A DNA stretch of 64,000 bases from Flavobacterium sp. MC2016-06 (GTDB taxonomy: Bacteria > Bacteroidota > Bacteroidia > Flavobacteriales > Flavobacteriaceae). This document shows positions 34,690 to 43,996 of the stretch, one piece after another (positions within the stretch are counted from its first letter, which is position 1; every line of letters starts with the position of its first letter). The stretch is from positions 62,001 through 126,000 of the forward strand of contig NZ_WMID02000016.1 of NCBI RefSeq assembly GCF_009711165.2. Direction: 5' to 3'. The position numbers and the translations under genes are program-made. A model generated the notes under the pieces. It was not told where the DNA came from. It did no database searches and saw only the letters and a list, made by a program, of their open reading frames with translations.

Positions 34690-34716
34690 ATGCTATTATA
34701 ATAGGTGCTTCCAAAT

Positions 34717-34724
34717 TATATTTG
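34717..34724 (+). promoter_or_regulatory. -7 element of the 34768 gene
   Basis: TATATTTG matches TANNTTTG exactly. There is no TTG at the right distance upstream. The paired GTTGGT sites end 33 bp upstream, a position suited to activation by the LytTR regulator. Confidence 0.6.
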
Positions 34725-34767
34725 CTTTGAATTAAACCACTTTTAAAACAATTCTTACCCTAGATTT

Positions 34768-35748
34768 ATGAAAACAAAAATTTTTTGTGTTTTACTCGTT
34801 TGTGCTTCTTGGCGAACTATCGCTCAGGAAAATACAGCGCCTATAAAAACGGTTGTAAAAGAGGTAACTGATAAATTTCCGACTATGAGAATTTTTGATG
34901 TGCAATACGAACAAGTGGGACCAACTAATTTTAGCTCGAAACTTTTTGGTGCTCCTTTTGAAAGAGGAAGAATTGAAAGCCATAATAGATTTAAGGCGTC
35001 TTTTAATATGCCTTTTTTTGCTTCTAATTCTAAGAGATTTGTTATGACGGGTTCTTTGCGTTATAAATATGAAAATTATGAGTTTGGAGATATTTACAAT
35101 GTCAATTCGGCTGTACCGTATACTAGGCCAAAAGAAGAGTTTCATTATTTTGCAGGGGCAGTGAGCGCGACTTATGTATCATCGCTTTTTCATAAGCCTA
35201 TAATTTATAATGCTACGGCAACGGTTGACGGAAATGAAGATAATGTACAGCGCGTAAAAGGTTTTGTAACGGCTAGTTTAGTTTTAAAAAGAAATGCCAA
35301 TACTACGATTACAATAGGGGCTTTGGCAATGATAGATCCATCTTCAATTATTCCGATAGCGCCGCTTTTTACTTATAATCACAAGTTTAAAGATTCTAAA
35401 TGGGATGTTGACTTTATATTGCCGCAGCGCCTTTTGTTTAGAAGAGAATTGTTAGAAAATGGTCGTATTGGTCTGGGAACAGAATTGAATACAGAAAATT
35501 TTTATTTAAATATTGCCAGCCCAAATTTAAAAGGGGTTTATGAGTTAAATCAGCTGGAATTGCGCTCTGGCATTACGTACGAATACCGTTTTACGCCTAA
35601 AGTTATTGGATTGTTTAAGGCTGGTGTTGATAATGTTTTGAGTGTGCGTGTAACAGAAAGGGGGGAACGAACGTCTAAGTATATTTATGATCATAAGGAA
35701 GATGCTCAAGGTTATTTTAGATTCGGAATATCGTATAACCCTTTTTAA
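34768..35748 (+). CDS. Predicted outer-membrane beta-barrel protein (DUF6268-like)
   Basis: 326 residues with a signal peptide (MKTKIFCVLLVCASWRTIAQ). The rest is made of alternating strands with aromatic ends, e.g. FVMTGSLRYKYENYEFGD and NTTITIGALAMIDPSSII, and ends YFRFGISYNPF with a terminal Phe, the usual barrel end signal. Likely DUF6268 or similar; substrate unknown. It is divergent from the LytS/LytTR genes with an operator-like element between, so it is a good candidate target of that pair. The small gene at 35797 follows at 48 bp. Confidence 0.72.
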   Translation: MKTKIFCVLLVCASWRTIAQENTAPIKTVVKEVTDKFPTMRIFDVQYEQVGPTNFSSKLFGAPFERGRIESHNRFKASFNMPFFASNSKRFVMTGSLRYKYENYEFGDIYNVNSAVPYTRPKEEFHYFAGAVSATYVSSLFHKPIIYNATATVDGNEDNVQRVKGFVTASLVLKRNANTTITIGALAMIDPSSIIPIAPLFTYNHKFKDSKWDVDFILPQRLLFRRELLENGRIGLGTELNTENFYLNIASPNLKGVYELNQLELRSGITYEYRFTPKVIGLFKAGVDNVLSVRVTERGERTSKYIYDHKEDAQGYFRFGISYNPF

Positions 35749-35796
35749 GGAATTGTTTTAATTTAAAAAGTAGTAGTAGTGTTAAAATTAGATATC

Positions 35797-36009
35797 ATGG
35801 TTGAAGTTTTTAAGACAAATGTTCTAAGAGAAATTGATACAAATTATATCATCGCCGTTATCAAAAGGCAGTTTCCTGGGTATAAAGTTAATTTTGATCT
35901 AGAAGACTGCGATAAAATATTGCGTGTTGAAGGTGCAGATTTACAATGTAATAATATTATAGATTATGTAAACTGTCTGGGATATACTTGTATAAAATTA
36001 GAAGAATAA
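35797..36009 (+). CDS. Small protein related to the one at 9705
   Basis: 70 residues from the ATG at 35797 (an upstream GTG at 35779 adds six residues). Sequence pattern: MVEVFKTNVLREIDTNYII, then GYKVNFDLEDCDKILRVEG, and CLGYTCIKLEE at the end. It aligns by eye with the 69-residue protein at 9705-9914: EV(F/Y)KT, a D.(D/P)(K/P)IL(R/K) core and G(Y/F)(T/Y)C(I/Q)KL. The predicted beta-alpha-beta-beta-alpha-beta pattern fits a ferredoxin-like fold without CxxC. Function unknown. Confidence 0.72.
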   Translation: MVEVFKTNVLREIDTNYIIAVIKRQFPGYKVNFDLEDCDKILRVEGADLQCNNIIDYVNCLGYTCIKLEE

Positions 36010-36109
36010 AGATATGATACATTTTATTATTTATTGTTTTTTGCTGTTGATGGAACAGTTTTAAGAGTAAGCTGGGTTTGTGTACATTATTTTTTAATTT
36101 TGTGCTCTT

Positions 36110-37639
36110 ATGAAAAAAACGCTCCAACTCTTTGATTTTACTCAAAAGGTAAATTACAAAAATGAAATTTTAGCCGGTTTAACTGTAGCCATGACAATGA
36201 TTCCAGAATCTTTGTCGTTTGCTATTTTGGCTGGTTTTCCGCCTTTGGTAGGTTTATATGCTGCTTTTATTGCAGGTTTGGTTACGGCTGTTTTTGGCGG
36301 AAGACCCGGAATGATTTCTGGCGGAGCAGGAGCAACGGTTATTGTTTTGATTGCTTTAATGAAATCGCACGGAATAGAATATGTTTTTGCTGCCGTTGTA
36401 CTTGGTGGCGTGGTGCAAATTTGTATCGGACTTTTTAAACTCGGAAAGTTCATCAGGCTGGTTCCTCAGCCTGTTATGTTTGGTTTTGTAAATGGTCTTG
36501 CGGTTGTAATTTTTATGTCGCAGTTGGAGCAGTTTAAAACTGTTGTAAACGGACAAACATCTTGGTTGCAAGGTACTCCTCTTTATATTATGCTGGGATT
36601 GGTGGCTTTGACAATTGGTATTGTGTTGCTTTTTCCTAAAATTACAAAAACAGTTCCAGCTTCTTTGGTGGCGATTATGGTCGTTTTTGCGATTGTTTTG
36701 GTCTTTAATATCGAAACTAAAACGGTTCAGGATATTGCTTCTGTACAAGGCGGATTTCCTCCGTTTCATATTCCCAATATTCCTTTTTCTTTTGATGCTC
36801 TTAAAGTGATATTGCCGTATTCGGTAATTGTTGCGGCTGTTGGTTTGACCGAGGGTTTACTAACGCTTAATTTGGTTGATGAAATTACCGGAACTCGTGG
36901 TAATAGTAATAGAGAGTGTATAGCTCAAGGTGGTTCTAATATTTTAAATGGGTTCTTTTTCGGAATGGGTGGCTGCCCAATGATTGCGCAGACGTTAGTC
37001 AATCTTTCGGCGGGTTCTAGAGCTAGACTTTCGGGGATTATTGCTTCTTTAACTATTTTATTGATTATTCTTTTTGGAGCGCCTGTAATTGGAAAACTGC
37101 CTATGGCGGCTTTGGTTGGTGTAATGATGATGGTGGCGATTACTACTTTTGAATGGGCCAGTTTTAAGGTTATTAATAAAATGCCTAAACATGATATTTT
37201 TGTTGGGATTTTGGTAGCCGTTGTTACTATTTTGCTTCATAATCTGGCTTTGGCAGTTTTAATTGGCGTGATTATTTCGGCTTTGGTTTTTGCTTGGGAA
37301 AGTGCTAAAAGAATTCGCGCCCGCCATTTTGTAGATGAAAATGGAGTGAAACATTATGAGATTTACGGGCCTTTATTCTTTGGTTCGATTACTGCTTTTA
37401 TGGAAAAATTTGACATACAAAACGATCCAATTCATGTTATAATTGATTTTAAAGAAAGTCGTGTTTCAGATATGTCAGCTATTGAAGCTTTGAACAATCT
37501 GACTAAAAAATACAATCAGGAAAATAAAACGATAGAATTACAGCATCTTAGCGCAGATTGCCGACAATTGCTTAAAAATGCCGATGCGGTTATTAATGTC
37601 AATGTTATTGAAGATCCTACTTATAAAGTGGTTTCTTAA
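36110..37639 (+). CDS. SulP-family anion transporter with STAS domain
   Basis: 509 residues. About 12 membrane helices, opening with ILAGLTVAMTMIPESLSFAI, the SulP signature, then GLYAAFIAGLVTAVFGG and the family's RPGMISGGAGATVIVL. The last 90 residues form a cytoplasmic STAS domain (HVIIDFKESRVSDMSAIEAL). SulP proteins move sulfate or bicarbonate with Na+ or H+. The short form without a linked carbonic anhydrase leaves both open. It appears monocistronic. Confidence 0.92.
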   Translation: MKKTLQLFDFTQKVNYKNEILAGLTVAMTMIPESLSFAILAGFPPLVGLYAAFIAGLVTAVFGGRPGMISGGAGATVIVLIALMKSHGIEYVFAAVVLGGVVQICIGLFKLGKFIRLVPQPVMFGFVNGLAVVIFMSQLEQFKTVVNGQTSWLQGTPLYIMLGLVALTIGIVLLFPKITKTVPASLVAIMVVFAIVLVFNIETKTVQDIASVQGGFPPFHIPNIPFSFDALKVILPYSVIVAAVGLTEGLLTLNLVDEITGTRGNSNRECIAQGGSNILNGFFFGMGGCPMIAQTLVNLSAGSRARLSGIIASLTILLIILFGAPVIGKLPMAALVGVMMMVAITTFEWASFKVINKMPKHDIFVGILVAVVTILLHNLALAVLIGVIISALVFAWESAKRIRARHFVDENGVKHYEIYGPLFFGSITAFMEKFDIQNDPIHVIIDFKESRVSDMSAIEALNNLTKKYNQENKTIELQHLSADCRQLLKNADAVINVNVIEDPTYKVVS

Positions 37640-37885
37640 TTTAGAAAATTTGCCAATTAGAAAATGTGTCAATTTGATAATTAGATAATTTGTGAATACC
37701 ATAATTAAATAACGCCCCAATTTTCTGTAGAGGCGCACAGCAGTGCGTCTACGTTGCAATATCAATATCAATATCAATTTCAATTTCAATTTCAAATACA
37801 ATATCATTATCTAATTATCAAATTGACACATTATCTAATTGATATATTATCTAATTAGAAAGATTGATTTTCGTAACTTTACAAA
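37640..37885. repeat. Nested palindromic repeat block (left copy)
   Basis: AT-rich arms built of TAATTAGATAATTTG-like units flank a core GAGGCGCACAGCAGTGCGTC (37723-37752), itself palindromic. A (TATCAA)n/(TTTCAA)n run follows at 37757-37795, and the arm recurs inverted at 37800-37860. The same arrangement is at 39722-40061. No ORF. Confidence 0.65.
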
Positions 37886-38794
37886 ATGAAACTTACAGAA
37901 ACATTAGAAGATTTTTATACGATTAAAGTAAACGGAATGCCCGAGAATCTTAAAAAAGAAATCGGACATTTTAATGTTTTTAAACTCGATGATTTTGTTG
38001 GGAGTATCTGTAAACCATTTCCTTATACTCGAAAAGACTTTTATAAAATAAGTTTGATTATTGGGAAAAACAAAGTGCATTATGCCGATAAGATTTCTGT
38101 AATAGACGATCAGGCTTTGTTCTTTGCAAATCCGCAGATTCCGTACAATTGGGAACAAGTAGATGAGAATCAAACGGGTTTTTTCTGCATTTTTACGGAA
38201 GCTTTTTTTAGTCAGTTTGGGAATCTAAAAGAATATCCTTTGTTTCAGCCGGGCGGAAATCCGATTGTTCCAATTTCGTTAGAACTGACCGAATCTTTAA
38301 AGGCTGTATATCTTAGAATGTTTGATGAAATCAATTCTGATTATGCTTTTAAATATGATGTGCTTCGAAATCTGGTTTTCGAAATTATTCATACGGCTCT
38401 TAAAACGCAGACTGTAACTACTTCATTATATAGTAAATCTAATGCTACGATTAGAATTTCTTCTTTGTTTTTAGAATTATTAGAACGTCAGTTTCCGATA
38501 GAATCTATTTCACAACAAATCTTTTTTCGTTCTCCTTCTGAATTTTCGGGACAGTTAAATGTGCATGTAAATCATTTGAATAAAGCGTTGAAAGAGACAA
38601 CAGGAAAAACTACTTCGCAGATTATTTCTGAAAGAATTGTGCAGGAAGCGATGATTTTATTGAAACAAACGAATTGGAATATTAATGAAATTGCTTGGTG
38701 TCTGGGTTTTGATGAGGTGTCGCATTTTATTAATTTCTTTAAGAAAAATGTTCGTGTTTCGCCTAAAACGTATCGTGTAACCGAAATTGTTTGA
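37886..38794 (+). CDS. AraC-family transcriptional regulator
   Basis: 302 residues. The N-terminal 180 residues look like a cupin-type sensing domain (FYKISLIIGKNKVHYADKIS, PYNWEQVDENQTGFFCIFTE). The C-terminal domain is AraC-type: LNVHVNHLNKALKETTGKTT, ILLKQTNWNINEIAWCLGFD and HFINFFKKNVRVSPKTYR. It lies 87 bp before an SDR gene on the same strand and probably controls it; this AraC-SDR pairing is common. Confidence 0.91.
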   Translation: MKLTETLEDFYTIKVNGMPENLKKEIGHFNVFKLDDFVGSICKPFPYTRKDFYKISLIIGKNKVHYADKISVIDDQALFFANPQIPYNWEQVDENQTGFFCIFTEAFFSQFGNLKEYPLFQPGGNPIVPISLELTESLKAVYLRMFDEINSDYAFKYDVLRNLVFEIIHTALKTQTVTTSLYSKSNATIRISSLFLELLERQFPIESISQQIFFRSPSEFSGQLNVHVNHLNKALKETTGKTTSQIISERIVQEAMILLKQTNWNINEIAWCLGFDEVSHFINFFKKNVRVSPKTYRVTEIV

Positions 38795-38846
38795 TTTTTG
38801 CAGCTTCTGGTTTGATTGCTTTAATTACTAAACGCTGCGATGCTTC

Positions 38847-38854
38847 TACCTTTG
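38847..38854 (+). promoter_or_regulatory. -7 element of the SDR gene
   Basis: TACCTTTG matches TANNTTTG, 27 bp before the ATG. No TTG occurs at the ideal distance, so it may need an activator such as the adjacent AraC protein. Confidence 0.5.
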
Positions 38855-38881
38855 TTCCATAATTAATTTAAAAATAAAATC

Positions 38882-39721
38882 ATGGAAAATAGTAAAGTTT
38901 GGTTCGTTACAGGAGCTTCAAAAGGTATCGGATTAATATTGACTCAAAAGTTATTGGCTCAAGGCCAAAAAGTTGCAGCAACTTCTAGAAGTGAAGCTGG
39001 ATTAATAAAAGCTATCGGAATTTCTTCTGATAACTTTCTTCCCTTAGAAATGGATTTGGTGGATGAAAAAAGCGTTAAAAATGCGATTGAGAAAACAATC
39101 AATCATTTTAAAACAATTGATGTTTTAGTCAATAATGCGGGTTATGGTTTGTTGGGAACTCTTGAGGAATTAACAGACGAGGAAGCTAGAAAAAATTACG
39201 ATGTAAATGTTTTCGGATTGCTAAACGTGATTAGAAACACAATGCCGTACATGCGTGCTAATAGATCTGGTCATGTTTTTAATATTTCTTCTGTTGCAGG
39301 TTTTTATGGAGGTTTTCCGGGCTGGGGAATTTATTGTTCTACTAAATTTGCGGTTGCTGGTTTAACGGAGTCTTTTGCTGCTGAGGTGAAGTCTTTTGGT
39401 ATTAATGTAACATTGGTTTACCCAGGTTATTTTAGAACTGATTTCTTAACTGGTTCTTCTTTACAACTGCCAGCGAATGCCATTGCAGCTTACAAAGAGG
39501 TGAGAGAATCTGAAAGTGCACATACAGATACCATTAACGGAAATCAGCCGGGAGATCCAGAAAAATTAGCAGATGCTTTGATTCAAATGAGCGGAGAAGA
39601 AAATCCTGCTTTGCATTTGTTTTTAGGTCAAGATGCTTATGATATGGCAAACCAAAAAATATCAAGCGTACAAAGCGATTTAGAGCAATGGAAAACTGTT
39701 TCTGTTTCGACTGGTTTTTAA
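38882..39721 (+). CDS. Short-chain dehydrogenase/reductase
   Basis: 279 residues. NAD(P) binding loop VTGASKGIG (residues about 9-17), NNAGYG, the catalytic Ser in VFNISSVAGFYGGFPGWG and the YxxxK pair in IYCSTKFAVAGLTES. After the core there is a C-terminal extension (YFRTDFLTGSSLQLPANAI), typical of the 'classical' SDR group of about 280 residues often found next to AraC regulators. The substrate is not evident. Confidence 0.9.
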   Translation: MENSKVWFVTGASKGIGLILTQKLLAQGQKVAATSRSEAGLIKAIGISSDNFLPLEMDLVDEKSVKNAIEKTINHFKTIDVLVNNAGYGLLGTLEELTDEEARKNYDVNVFGLLNVIRNTMPYMRANRSGHVFNISSVAGFYGGFPGWGIYCSTKFAVAGLTESFAAEVKSFGINVTLVYPGYFRTDFLTGSSLQLPANAIAAYKEVRESESAHTDTINGNQPGDPEKLADALIQMSGEENPALHLFLGQDAYDMANQKISSVQSDLEQWKTVSVSTGF

Positions 39722-40061
39722 TTAGATAATGTGGTAATTAGATAATGTGTCAATTTGAAAATTAGATAATTAGACAATTGGTTAATTTACGCACCAATTT
39801 TCTGAAGAGGCGCACAGCAGTGCGTCTACGTTACGGATAAGACGCACTGCTGTGTGACTCTACAGAGAAAAAAAATTGATTTTAAAGAAAATGGCTTTAG
39901 CAAAACCTTAAGGGTTTCGGCTAAAGCCATTTTCTATTTTCATCATTAACCTCCAGCTAAAGCAGGAGGCAATTCATACTATTTGATCTAGAAATTAATT
40001 ATCAATTTATCTAATTGCACATTATCAAATTATCTAATTTTCAAATTGCCACATTATCTAA
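39722..40061. repeat. Nested palindromic repeat block (right copy)
   Basis: 340 bp with no gene. Outer AT-rich arms (TTAGATAATGTG... and the inverse ACATTATCTAATT at the right). Inside: GAGGCGCACAGCAGTGCGTC (39806-39835) facing GACGCACTGCTGTG (39841-); then a 15-bp perfect stem GAAAATGGCTTTAGC / GCTAAAGCCATTTTC (39887-39934) with a second hairpin in its loop (AAACC/GGTTT); then CCTCC...GGAGG (39950-39969). Confidence 0.7.
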
Positions 40062-41264
40062 TTAATTAACCAGCATATTTTTTACTTCGCTGAATTTCCC
40101 GTCAACATCTTCTATTTTTAATCCTAAGATATGTGCGATTAAAGGGTAAACAGAAACATTTTGAAATGTTCCTACTTCTTTGTTTACTTTAAAGGCTGGA
40201 CCTTTAGCATAAAAAATAGCCTGCATGTCTTTGTTTTTATTGTCGTAACCGTGTGTTCCACCTTTAACTTTTTGATTTTTGTCGGTTACTAAACTGTATC
40301 CTTTTTCGGCTTCAATAACAAAATCGTGCACTCTTGGATTGGTTCCGTAATGTAATCTTTTCGGAAGTTTTCCTGCTCTCCAAAACTTAATATTCGGTAC
40401 TTTTTTTAATGCCTTTGCAATAGAATCTTGATATCCTGGTTTTGCTTCAAGACTCATAATAGGATTAATTACGGCTTTGTAACCCATCCATTCTGGTTTT
40501 AGGTAATCTAAGACGGCTACTTTTTTATCATTGCTGATATCGGCCATTCCGTGATCTGAAACAATAATCAAGTTGATTTGTTTTCCAATTGCTAGTTGAT
40601 CTAATTTTGAAGATAATGCTCCCATAATAGAATCCATTTGGTAGATTACTTTTTCGTTTTCTGGAGAAAGCGGTCCAAAATCATGTCCTGTATGATCTGG
40701 CTGATCAAAATATAAAGTAATTAAATGCGGACGCTGTTTTTCTGGAAGCTGCAACCATTTTATAACGGTGTCTATTCTGGTTTCGTATGGGATTTTAGCA
40801 TCATAATCTTTATAAATACTTGGTCTTTTTTGATCGGTGTCTGATCCCGGCCAGAAAAAAGAAGCTGCTTTTACGCCTTGTTGTTCTGCAACATTCCAAA
40901 TAGGGTTTCCTCTATAAAAGCGTGAATCGTTTTTGGCATCGGTAGATAAGGAGAAAGATTTGTTTAGAGCGCTGTCATAAAAAACATTGTTTATAATGCC
41001 ATGATGATCGGGATAAAGTCCTGTAACAATAGAGTAATGATTAGGGAAGGTTTTGCTAGGGTAGGACGGGCGCATTGATTTTGCATGAACGCCTTCTCGG
41101 GCTATTTTATCAAGATTTTGAAGTTTAAAATGTTTGGCGTAATCCCAGCGAAACCCATCCATTGAAACCAATACTACGTAAGCTTCTTTGTTGGTTTGTG
41201 AGTGTAAGATGGAGCTTAAAAGGAAAAAAGTTAAAGATAATAGTTGAAGAATTTGTTTTTTCAT
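40062..41264 (-). CDS. Exported type I phosphodiesterase / nucleotide pyrophosphatase
   Basis: 400 residues with signal peptide (MKKQILQLLSLTFFLLSSIL). Alkaline-phosphatase-superfamily metal sites: first Asp in VVLVSMDGFRWDYAK, Thr nucleophile in SYPSKTFPNHYSIVTGLYPD, Asp/His in DQPDHTGHDFGP, DH in IIVSDHGMADIS, and the last His in GTHGYDNKNKDMQAIF. This is the ENPP-like group (PF01663), which cleaves phosphodiester or pyrophosphate bonds of nucleotides or lipids in the periplasm. It may help phosphate recovery from extracellular nucleotides. It is monocistronic. Confidence 0.92.
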   Translation of the reverse strand: MKKQILQLLSLTFFLLSSILHSQTNKEAYVVLVSMDGFRWDYAKHFKLQNLDKIAREGVHAKSMRPSYPSKTFPNHYSIVTGLYPDHHGIINNVFYDSALNKSFSLSTDAKNDSRFYRGNPIWNVAEQQGVKAASFFWPGSDTDQKRPSIYKDYDAKIPYETRIDTVIKWLQLPEKQRPHLITLYFDQPDHTGHDFGPLSPENEKVIYQMDSIMGALSSKLDQLAIGKQINLIIVSDHGMADISNDKKVAVLDYLKPEWMGYKAVINPIMSLEAKPGYQDSIAKALKKVPNIKFWRAGKLPKRLHYGTNPRVHDFVIEAEKGYSLVTDKNQKVKGGTHGYDNKNKDMQAIFYAKGPAFKVNKEVGTFQNVSVYPLIAHILGLKIEDVDGKFSEVKNMLVN

Positions 41265-41362
41265 TGTGCAATTTTAATAGAATTGCAAAGGTATTAATAA
41301 ACCATTTTTTAAAGAAAAGTACAATGTTAAACAATTTGTGTTTACTGTTAAATAAAAAAAGG

Positions 41363-41450
41363 TTTGCCACGAATTACACGAATTTCCACGAATGTATTGC
41401 GTAATATTTGACTAAAAAAATTAGTGAAAATTAGTGTAATTCGTGGCAAA
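41363..41450. repeat. Inverted repeat of the 'GCCACGAATTACACG' family
   Basis: 17-bp perfect arms TTTGCCACGAATTACAC (41363-41379) and its inverse (41434-41450) around a 54-nt AT-rich core that contains further partial copies. Relatives of the same arms flank the GxxExxY gene at 47497-47993. Confidence 0.7.
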
Positions 41451-41462
41451 AAGACAAAACAA

Positions 41463-41494
41463 AAAAACGCCGGATAGAAATTTCTATCTGGCGT
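41463..41494 (-). terminator. groEL terminator
   Basis: AAAACGCCGGATAGAAA / TTTCTATCTGGCGTTTT pair with a single G-T/mismatch position; lies 26 bp after the groEL stop. Confidence 0.85.
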
Positions 41495-41520
41495 TTTGTA
41501 TAGTAAGAAGTTAAGAACGA

Positions 41521-43170
<1,650 letters not shown>

Positions 43171-43237
43171 TTATTAGTTTCAAGTTACCTTAGTACTTTA
43201 CTCTTAATGCTTTGTACTTAATTATTTAATGCTTTTT

Positions 43238-43513
43238 TTAGATTATTGCAAGAATATCATCTTCACGCATAATCAAATAATCTGTACCTTCTAGTTTTAA
43301 TTCTGTTCCGGCATATTTACCATAAAGAACAGTGTCACCAACTTTTACAGTCATAGTATGATCTTTAGATCCATTTCCTACAGCAACTACAGTTCCTTTT
43401 TGTGGTTTTTCTTTGGCAGTATCTGGAATAAAGATTCCTGAAGCAGTTTTAGTTTCGGCTGCTACAGGCTCAATAAGTACGCGGTCTGAAAGCGGTTTAA
43501 TATTTAAAGCCAT
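43238..43513 (-). CDS. groES: GroES co-chaperonin
   Basis: 91 residues from the ATG at 43513 ([17 protein letters not shown]); a longer start at 43552 would add 13 AT-rich codons not found in the family. The mobile loop [18 protein letters not shown] and the roof [19 protein letters not shown] are present. The heptameric lid of GroEL. First gene of groESL. Confidence 0.98.
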   Translation of the reverse strand: MALNIKPLSDRVLIEPVAAETKTASGIFIPDTAKEKPQKGTVVAVGNGSKDHTMTVKVGDTVLYGKYAGTELKLEGTDYLIMREDDILAII

Positions 43514-43559
43514 AATTTTATTTATATTTAGGTTATACTTTTTAATGTTCAATAAGCTT

Positions 43560-43575
43560 TCAGAAATTATGCCAT
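43560..43575 (-). promoter_or_regulatory. Possible promoter of groESL (sigma-54-like spacing)
   Basis: Read leftward: ATGGCATAATTTCTGA, with a GG followed after 10 nt by GA; sigma-54 promoters have GG-N10-GC. It lies about 47 bp upstream of groES. An adjacent TGTCAG is also seen. The match is imperfect. Confidence 0.3.
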
Positions 43576-43604
43576 GGTCGTAAAACTGACATTATTTCTT
43601 AAAA

Positions 43605-43634
43605 AAAATGCCAGCTTTGACAGGCTGGCATTTT
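43605..43634 (-). terminator. secG terminator
   Basis: Perfect 11-bp stem AAAATGCCAGC / GCTGGCATTTT with an 8-nt loop and a T run read leftward. It ends the secG side before groESL. Confidence 0.85.
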
Positions 43635-43651
43635 ATATTATATCAAATATA

Positions 43652-43993
43652 TTATTTTGCTGCAGGTGCTGCCGGAGCAGGAGTTCCTTGTGCCGGAGCT
43701 GCTGGAGTATTTGCTGCAGGAGCTTCCGTTTTTTCTATAATTTTAGAATCTGTATCGCTTAATGATCCTGTAAAGCTTAAACTTGAAAGTAAGATTAAAG
43801 CAATTAAGATAGTAGCCAGTGTCCAAGTACTTTTATCTAAAAAGTCAGTTGTTTTTTGTACTCCACCTAACATTTGAGTTCCGCTGATAGTAGAAGATAA
43901 TCCTCCTCCTTTTGGGTTTTGAACCATGATTACTACGATCAATAGAAAGCAAACTATTGTGATTAAAACTAGAAAAATTGCAAATGTGCTCAT
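43652..43993 (-). CDS. secG: SecG protein translocase subunit
   Basis: 113 residues. Two membrane helices (FAIFLVLITIVCFLLIVVIM and TLATILIALILLSSLSF) with the conserved loop VQNPKGGGLSSTISG and LGGVQKTTDFLDKSTW between them. The C-terminal tail is a low-complexity Ala/Pro run (APAANTPAAPAQG), common in Bacteroidota SecG. It assists SecYE in the inner membrane. Confidence 0.95.
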   Translation of the reverse strand: MSTFAIFLVLITIVCFLLIVVIMVQNPKGGGLSSTISGTQMLGGVQKTTDFLDKSTWTLATILIALILLSSLSFTGSLSDTDSKIIEKTEAPAANTPAAPAQGTPAPAAPAAK

Positions 43994-43996
43994 TGT

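Noticed and set aside
37757..37795. Hexanucleotide run (TATCAA/TTTCAA) as a phase-variable element
   Set aside because: It lies 90 bp upstream of the AraC start in a repeat block and outside any reading frame. Only a few copies; no sign of promoter spacing control.
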